38,208 nt of DNA from Bacteroidales bacterium (GTDB lineage Bacteria; Bacteroidota; Bacteroidia; Bacteroidales; WCHB1-69): positions 1-38,208 of the forward strand of contig JAFPXF010000045.1 of the NCBI GenBank assembly GCA_017394765.1, written 5' to 3'. The translations under genes and the position numbers were made by a program. The notes under the pieces are model-generated. The model saw only the letters and a list, made by a program, of their open reading frames with translations. It had not been told where the DNA came from and did not search any database. Below, piece by piece: positions 34,601 to 38,208 of this stretch (position 1 is the stretch's first letter; each line of letters opens with the position of its first letter).

Positions 34601-37287
34601 TCGTGCGCGAGGACAACTGCTCCAGACCCACCACCCTGACGGTCACCCCGTTGGGACACGGCGCCATTACTTTCTCCTGGGACTCCGTGCCGGGTGTCAC
34701 TGGCTATGAGTTTATGTTGGAAGGTGTGGACACGCTGGCGGTTACAGCCAATACCTACACGGTACAGGGATTGCCGGAGTTCACGGATTATACGGCAAGA
34801 GTGCGCTCGCTTTGCGGTAGCATCAACAGCGGCTATGCATCAGCACACTTCACCACACCTTGTGACACGCTGCCCTATTACCAGAATTTCAACACGCTCG
34901 CCTCCTCCGGCACGATACCGCCGGGTTGGAATAAGATGGGCGCAGGCTCGTTGCTCTATGTCAACAGTGGTTCTTATTTGTACGATGTCGTCAGTTTGCG
35001 GTTTACAGGCTCTGCCGCCAACAACATTGCGGTGCTCCCCAACTTCCCTGCCCCCATTCGGAATCTCTATCTCCAGTTCAGGACCCGCCCCGAGGGAACA
35101 TCCGCTTCGGCGGGCGCGTTTGACGTGGGGTATGTGACCGACTTGGGCGACACGGCCTCCTTTGTGCCAGTGGAGACCTACTCCTACCGTGATTTCAATG
35201 ATGCCTACCAGTTGAAATATGTGAACTTCACGACGGTTCCCGACAACGCCCGCATTGCTTTCCGCCACCGCTCAGAATCCATCTTGTGGTACTGGTTCGT
35301 GGATGATGTCGAGGTGGGCTACGACCAATGCCCCGCCGTGGGCAGCGTCACGGTGGAGGATGTCCAGTATGAGTCCGCTACGGTCTCCTGGAATGGTGTT
35401 GCCCAGGGCATCCAGTATCTGCTGAATCTCAACGGCCAGACCTTCACGACCACGGACACGTTCTATACCTTCACCAATCTCTATCAAGGTGCCGATTACA
35501 CCCTTACGGTGAACACTTTATGTGCCAATGATACCAGCCATGGTGCGGTGGCGCATTTCACCACCCTGCTGTCCACCCATACCTTGCCATACATGGCCGA
35601 CTTTGGGGCCGCTGACGGTTGGCTGGTGAACAGGGGGAGCTGCTCCAACTATTGGGCGAAGGGGATGCACAACGGCGAGCACGCCCTGTTTGTGACGGCT
35701 GACGGCCACACCGCCTACTATAACGTGACGGGGATCTCTTCCGTGGCCGCAGAGAAGTATTTCCAGGTCGGCGACGCGCCCAGGTTGATGGTCTCGTTTG
35801 ACCTGAAGTGCGGCGGCGAGAGCAGCTATGACTATCTGAAGATTTTCCTCGCGCCGATGTCGGAGGAGTATGCGCCCTCCACAGCCAGTACCGTTACAGG
35901 ATGGGCAGACAAGGCCAACTCCGATTATGCGGCCAATCTGGCACCATACATTACCCAGACGGGCACATCATCCTCCTATCCTTACATTATCAATCTTGTG
36001 AACGGGACGTTGCATCTTGACTTGATCATGGACAATCCTGTGCAGAATCCGGATCCCTCTTCCGAAGCCAAGCTGGTGTTCGGCTGGCGCAATGATGTCA
36101 GCGGCGGCACCCAGCCCGGCGCGATCATCACCAACCTTATGGTCAAGCCTTACACCTGTGCCGCACCCGCGACCCTGACGGTCTCCAACATCCACGCGCA
36201 CACCGTTGATCTGGCATGGACTGACACGGCCAATGTGGGCAGTTATATGGTGGAATGTGTGGAGTCCCATCTGCCGTGGACCGATCCCTCGGTGATTTCC
36301 CAGTATGGAGGCATGACCACGCTTACCCTTCAGAATCTCAATCCCTCCACCTCCTACAAGGTGCGGGTGGCCACAGACTGCCTCAGTGATGTCAGTGTCT
36401 GGATAACCAAAACCTTCACCACCGACAGTGCGGCGATTCCCTCTGTGCAGACGCAGCCGGCGAGCCAGATAAGCGACAACGCCGCCACGCTGGAGGGTAT
36501 CATCACCAACCCTGACGAAGTGGCCATCACTGCCAGGGGTTTTGAGTGGAAAGAGACCGCTGGCGGCAGCTATGTGGTGGTGAATGTGACCTCACAGAGC
36601 GATACGTTCACGCATGCGCTGTCCGGTCTCGATCCCGCCACGAGTTATACCTACAAGGCCTTTGTCGAGGCTGACGGAGAGGTTGTCTATGGGGATGAGA
36701 TCACTTTCACTACGGACAGTGTCCTGTGCCTCGCTCCGACGAACTTGGAGGAAACGGGTGAGGTTATCGACAAGGCCCCCGGTTTCCTCTTTGTGCAGTG
36801 GACTGACAATGCCGGCGCCCGCCAATGGAATCTGCAATACAGAATCCAGGGCACCCAAGACTGGACCACTATGGTGGTGAACACCACTCATGTATCCTTT
36901 ATGGGAGAGCTGGAGGCCTATGAAACGTACGAACTGCGTGTGCAGGCGGTCTGCGGCGACGGGGTAGTCAGCGACTGGTCCAACATATTGGTGGCGGTGG
37001 CGCAAGGCGTCGGTATAGAGGACCATCTTGCCAAGAGTGTGACGCTCTATCCGAACCCGGCAACCAGCACCCTCAATGTGACCGTTAGCGATGCTAATAT
37101 CAACATCATTAGCATGGAAATATACAATGTGTATGGCCAGATGATTAACGTGGAGACGCAATGCATTGCGCCACCACAAGGCGCGTCTCCACAACGAATC
37201 AATATCTCCGGCCTTGCGAGCGGCATGTATTATGTGCGTGTCAAGACCGACAAGGGTCCTGTGACGAAGAATTTTGTGAAGAGATAG
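31651..37287 (+). CDS. Giant T9SS-secreted surface protein with alternating FN3 and anchor-J-like domains
   Basis: 1878 aa. Signal peptide MIKRLLLVCLISLLGLSFLRAQ and an N-terminal beta domain (about 22-245) similar in plan to that of the 14541 protein. Fibronectin-III-like domains, most opening with C-x-x-P/V, start near 250, 490, 739, 990, 1227, 1503, 1595 and 1693. Five jelly-roll, choice-of-anchor-J-like domains start near 345, 580, 828, 1073 and 1312, each opening with LPF/LPY-x-x-x-F. The C-terminus (about 1795-1878, LYPNPATSTLNV...GMYYVRVKT) is a type A T9SS sorting domain. Expected to be exported across the outer membrane, cleaved and surface-attached; adhesion or glycan binding is a guess. 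No enzyme domain is visible. The fifth anchor-J-like domain is longer (~190 aa) and different in sequence. Confidence 0.9.
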   Translation: MIKRLLLVCLISLLGLSFLRAQTLGNYTFSTGIDATRWIPLTTTTNLLTVGSGSTTHPYDSRRSAVLDIGFTFTFGSEQYTKFSVNSDGNLRFGTTATGFANYSTPFSSNNSNANNPKINFFGANGDATDSGYVRKEIVGVEPNRICVIEFATSTTYSSSATATHGILYRWQVQLFEESNNIQIVYPSTVPSTGPSATRQQGMCVNSSDIWLVKANNTATHYTAGTSTTIATGNWPAANRYYLFTAPGNGCPNVTDMHVRDVTATTALVTWSSSFEANAWEVYVTTSSTAPTSSTTPTYTTTDTFQLMSNLTPDTLYNVYVRSVCGGVKSFWRKLTFHTALTQLPFFCDFETVPSGNNPLPAGWIRGSAETTPYVNSSSSESYAGGKALYFFYPNYVAMPPIDPDSIDLQNSELSFFAKGNNSGVVLQVGVMSDPEDAATFELVSSLVLTDQYQLYEVPLADYLGSGTYIAFRNVNMDIMRLDNLTLGPLSACSKPTRLIAHPEIDQTTLEWFSTGSNFNLCYKVASAVGYTVVHNVTNNYQLTNLTENTDYMWFVETRCGDTTKPSSVSTFHTLCELIPHQDLPFAETFDSCATTADLNTCFTRLSLDQDYPKVYSSTNWNGVTAKTIFFLPGSADEQQYLVLPGIQNVSALTVNFYTKRGNSNVTLDLGVMDNPYDTASFYLIGTYGSVLGTTDWSNFEVPLSNYPGIGNYIAFRTHSHGSFYIQLDDITVSVSAGCDRPDSVAVENVTANSAQLHIYDPANSGSYQVIYTSVYSQDTVVVQNNIVTLTGLRVGTVYDVSVGSICNGDVTSSVTTTFSTSCAILTHNDLPFEETFDLYAYNANAAINPCWHRLSYNPQYPVGPYPRNQYTRIPGVGNTFCYYPGPGGQTQYAILPQMQDIHDLMIDFWVYRQNNSPLIDVGVMTNPSDTNTFELIQTCVPPLLSTWEEFEVSFASYTGQGTYIALRARATGNTAFICVDDIVVREDNCSRPTTLTVTPLGHGAITFSWDSVPGVTGYEFMLEGVDTLAVTANTYTVQGLPEFTDYTARVRSLCGSINSGYASAHFTTPCDTLPYYQNFNTLASSGTIPPGWNKMGAGSLLYVNSGSYLYDVVSLRFTGSAANNIAVLPNFPAPIRNLYLQFRTRPEGTSASAGAFDVGYVTDLGDTASFVPVETYSYRDFNDAYQLKYVNFTTVPDNARIAFRHRSESILWYWFVDDVEVGYDQCPAVGSVTVEDVQYESATVSWNGVAQGIQYLLNLNGQTFTTTDTFYTFTNLYQGADYTLTVNTLCANDTSHGAVAHFTTLLSTHTLPYMADFGAADGWLVNRGSCSNYWAKGMHNGEHALFVTADGHTAYYNVTGISSVAAEKYFQVGDAPRLMVSFDLKCGGESSYDYLKIFLAPMSEEYAPSTASTVTGWADKANSDYAANLAPYITQTGTSSSYPYIINLVNGTLHLDLIMDNPVQNPDPSSEAKLVFGWRNDVSGGTQPGAIITNLMVKPYTCAAPATLTVSNIHAHTVDLAWTDTANVGSYMVECVESHLPWTDPSVISQYGGMTTLTLQNLNPSTSYKVRVATDCLSDVSVWITKTFTTDSAAIPSVQTQPASQISDNAATLEGIITNPDEVAITARGFEWKETAGGSYVVVNVTSQSDTFTHALSGLDPATSYTYKAFVEADGEVVYGDEITFTTDSVLCLAPTNLEETGEVIDKAPGFLFVQWTDNAGARQWNLQYRIQGTQDWTTMVVNTTHVSFMGELEAYETYELRVQAVCGDGVVSDWSNILVAVAQGVGIEDHLAKSVTLYPNPATSTLNVTVSDANINIISMEIYNVYGQMINVETQCIAPPQGASPQRINISGLASGMYYVRVKTDKGPVTKNFVKR

Positions 37288-37355
37288 GTGGTCGGAAGGT
37301 GACGGTTGTGTCCATTAACTTCACCAAGTTGTTGGCGCAGTATGTGTATGGGTTA

Positions 37356-37390
37356 AGTGACGAGTGAGCAGTGAACAGTGAAGAGTGAGC
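37356..37390. repeat. Five tandem heptamers (AGTGANN)
   Basis: AGTGACG, AGTGAGC, AGTGAAC, AGTGAAG, AGTGAGC, then a decayed AGTATGG. A shorter run of the same motif (AGTGAAC TGTGAAC AGTATCT) precedes the 105-bp repeat at 21921. Lies in the 257-bp gap after the giant T9SS gene. Confidence 0.75.
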
Positions 37391-37428
37391 AGTATGGGAG
37401 TGGCTGACGGAGTATGTCACAGGAAACC

Positions 37429-37446
37429 CATCCCCGTCAGGGGATG
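37429..37446. repeat. Perfect tetraloop hairpin (CATCCCC-GTCA-GGGGATG)
   Basis: 7-bp perfect arms with a GTCA loop, the same plan as the TTCAGCCC-GTTA-GGGCTGAA palindromes of the 105-bp repeat. No T-run follows. No other signal is seen in 37447-37544. Confidence 0.65.
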
Positions 37447-37544
37447 CATATCTGCAGAGTTAACATAAAATCCGGTGACAGAAGGCGAGATTTCAGATTC
37501 AACACAAAAGGAATGAATGCGGCAAAAGAAACAATTCAATAATA

Positions 37545-37958
37545 ATGAGAAAATTCTTTATATATTTTATTTTAGTATTGTTACTTATTTGGGTTTTATT
37601 ACTTGGGGCATTATTTATATTCATATTGTACACCCATAGTTCAAGTGATAAAGATATTATTTATTCAAATTCCAAAATAATTGGTGATAACTTATTTGTT
37701 GAAACATATCAGACTTATCGTGGAGGTGTTTATGATGGAGATGCTTATAAAATATATCTTACAGACTCAATGTCATTTAGAAAAAAATTGGGTGACTATG
37801 ACGACCATGATTGGCCAAATGTAACCGTAAGTGGCGATATAGTTGTTGTTAAATGGAATGATCACCAACTCTTGAGAAACAGAGTCCGAAACTGTAAAAT
37901 TTCCAAGCTTAAAGAAAAAGGGCATGACGACTTGTTAAACAATCCCTACGTGCATTAA
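37545..37958 (+). CDS. Small membrane-anchored protein of unknown function
   Basis: 137 aa. A strongly hydrophobic N-terminal helix (about 4-29) acts as an anchor or uncleaved signal, followed by a ~105-aa polar domain, probably extracytoplasmic (GGVYDGDAYKIYLTDSMSF, SGDIVVVKWNDH). No recognised family. Base composition is clearly AT-rich compared with the surrounding genes and the gene lies against an IS end, both suggesting recent acquisition. No -7 element is evident; the ATG overlaps the end of a TAATAATG string. Confidence 0.6.
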   Translation: MRKFFIYFILVLLLIWVLLLGALFIFILYTHSSSDKDIIYSNSKIIGDNLFVETYQTYRGGVYDGDAYKIYLTDSMSFRKKLGDYDDHDWPNVTVSGDIVVVKWNDHQLLRNRVRNCKISKLKEKGHDDLLNNPYVH

Positions 37959-37993
37959 GAATTATTTCGAACTAGTACTGTCGCAATAAATTT

Positions 37994-38208
37994 TCATAAA
38001 CTATCAAATAAAGTAGGTTCTTTGACATTTTGATTTGAATTGATTGATTCGGAGGGTTTTGAAAGGAGTTTTCTGAGAGGAACTTTTTCAAGTGCGGACA
38101 GTCTTATGAGTGATGCTATCTCAGTGACAGAATAGCTGCTGTTATAGTCGTGTTTGATCTTTGCAAGTAAAAGATAGGCGCACACAGCGACCCACAAGTG
38201 TGTTTTAA
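37994..38208 (-). mobile_element. IS4-like transposase, C-terminal end (runs off the window)
   Basis: The minus-strand frame is open to the window edge (KTHLWVAVCAYLLLAKIKHD, then SVTEIASLIRLSALEKVPL, and NQNVKEPTLFDSL at the stop). This matches the C-terminal pattern of Bacteroidetes IS4-family DDE transposases, which end in an EQTLFD-like string. About 71 codons are present; the catalytic core lies beyond the window. The IS end itself should fall between 37959 and 37993. Confidence 0.8.

Overview
The window looks like a fragment of an uncultured Bacteroidales (Bacteroidota) genome of moderately high GC. Four things point there: repeated -7 promoter elements of the form TAnnTTTG with no obvious Shine-Dalgarno sites, an L17 with a long Ala/Pro/Glu tail, two giant surface proteins ending in type IX secretion (T9SS) sorting domains, and DUF4369/BatA/ORF6N/RhuM-type genes common in this phylum. 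The right edge cuts through a transposase, as expected for a contig that stops at a repeat.

Layout. 68-4725 (minus): an operon DUF58 - radC - nnr - secreted thioredoxin-like protein, from a promoter at 4746. 4808-7265 (minus): a second operon with a small secreted protein and a larger secreted CxxC protein, behind a leader of about 200 nt with a terminal hairpin. 7441-10876 (plus): mfd. 10886-12447: a scar in which a 5'-truncated, internally deleted ettA copy (minus) runs directly into a 5'-truncated rpoA (plus) followed by an intact rplQ. 12514-14359: a TPR/membrane/LuxR-HTH regulator. 14541-19058: a 1505-aa T9SS protein with four cleaved-adhesin-like repeats. 19191-21903 (minus): full-length ettA followed with no gap by an unknown secreted protein. 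21946-25686: an accessory island with a 105-bp tandem repeat, hairpins, two ORF6N genes plus a decayed copy, IS remnants, and a RhuM/PLD-like fusion. 25776-29439 (minus): a BatA-domain membrane protein and pepD. 29519-31559 (plus): dut and a TPR protein. 31591-37287: an 1878-aa T9SS protein. 37356-38208: short repeats, an AT-rich small membrane protein and an IS4-like transposase end.

Housekeeping functions here are transcription-coupled repair (mfd), nucleotide-pool sanitation (dut), metabolite repair (nnr), translation (rplQ, ettA) and peptide turnover (pepD). The rest is envelope or surface biology. The most important point for a reader is the ettA'/rpoA' junction near 11615. rpoA is essential and only its C-terminal 110 codons or so are present, so either a full rpoA lies elsewhere or this is an assembly join. 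I did not find a clear new multi-gene system. The best candidates for new biology are the 105-bp hairpin-bearing tandem repeat, the ORF6N/RhuM-PLD cluster, and the long leader of the small secreted protein.
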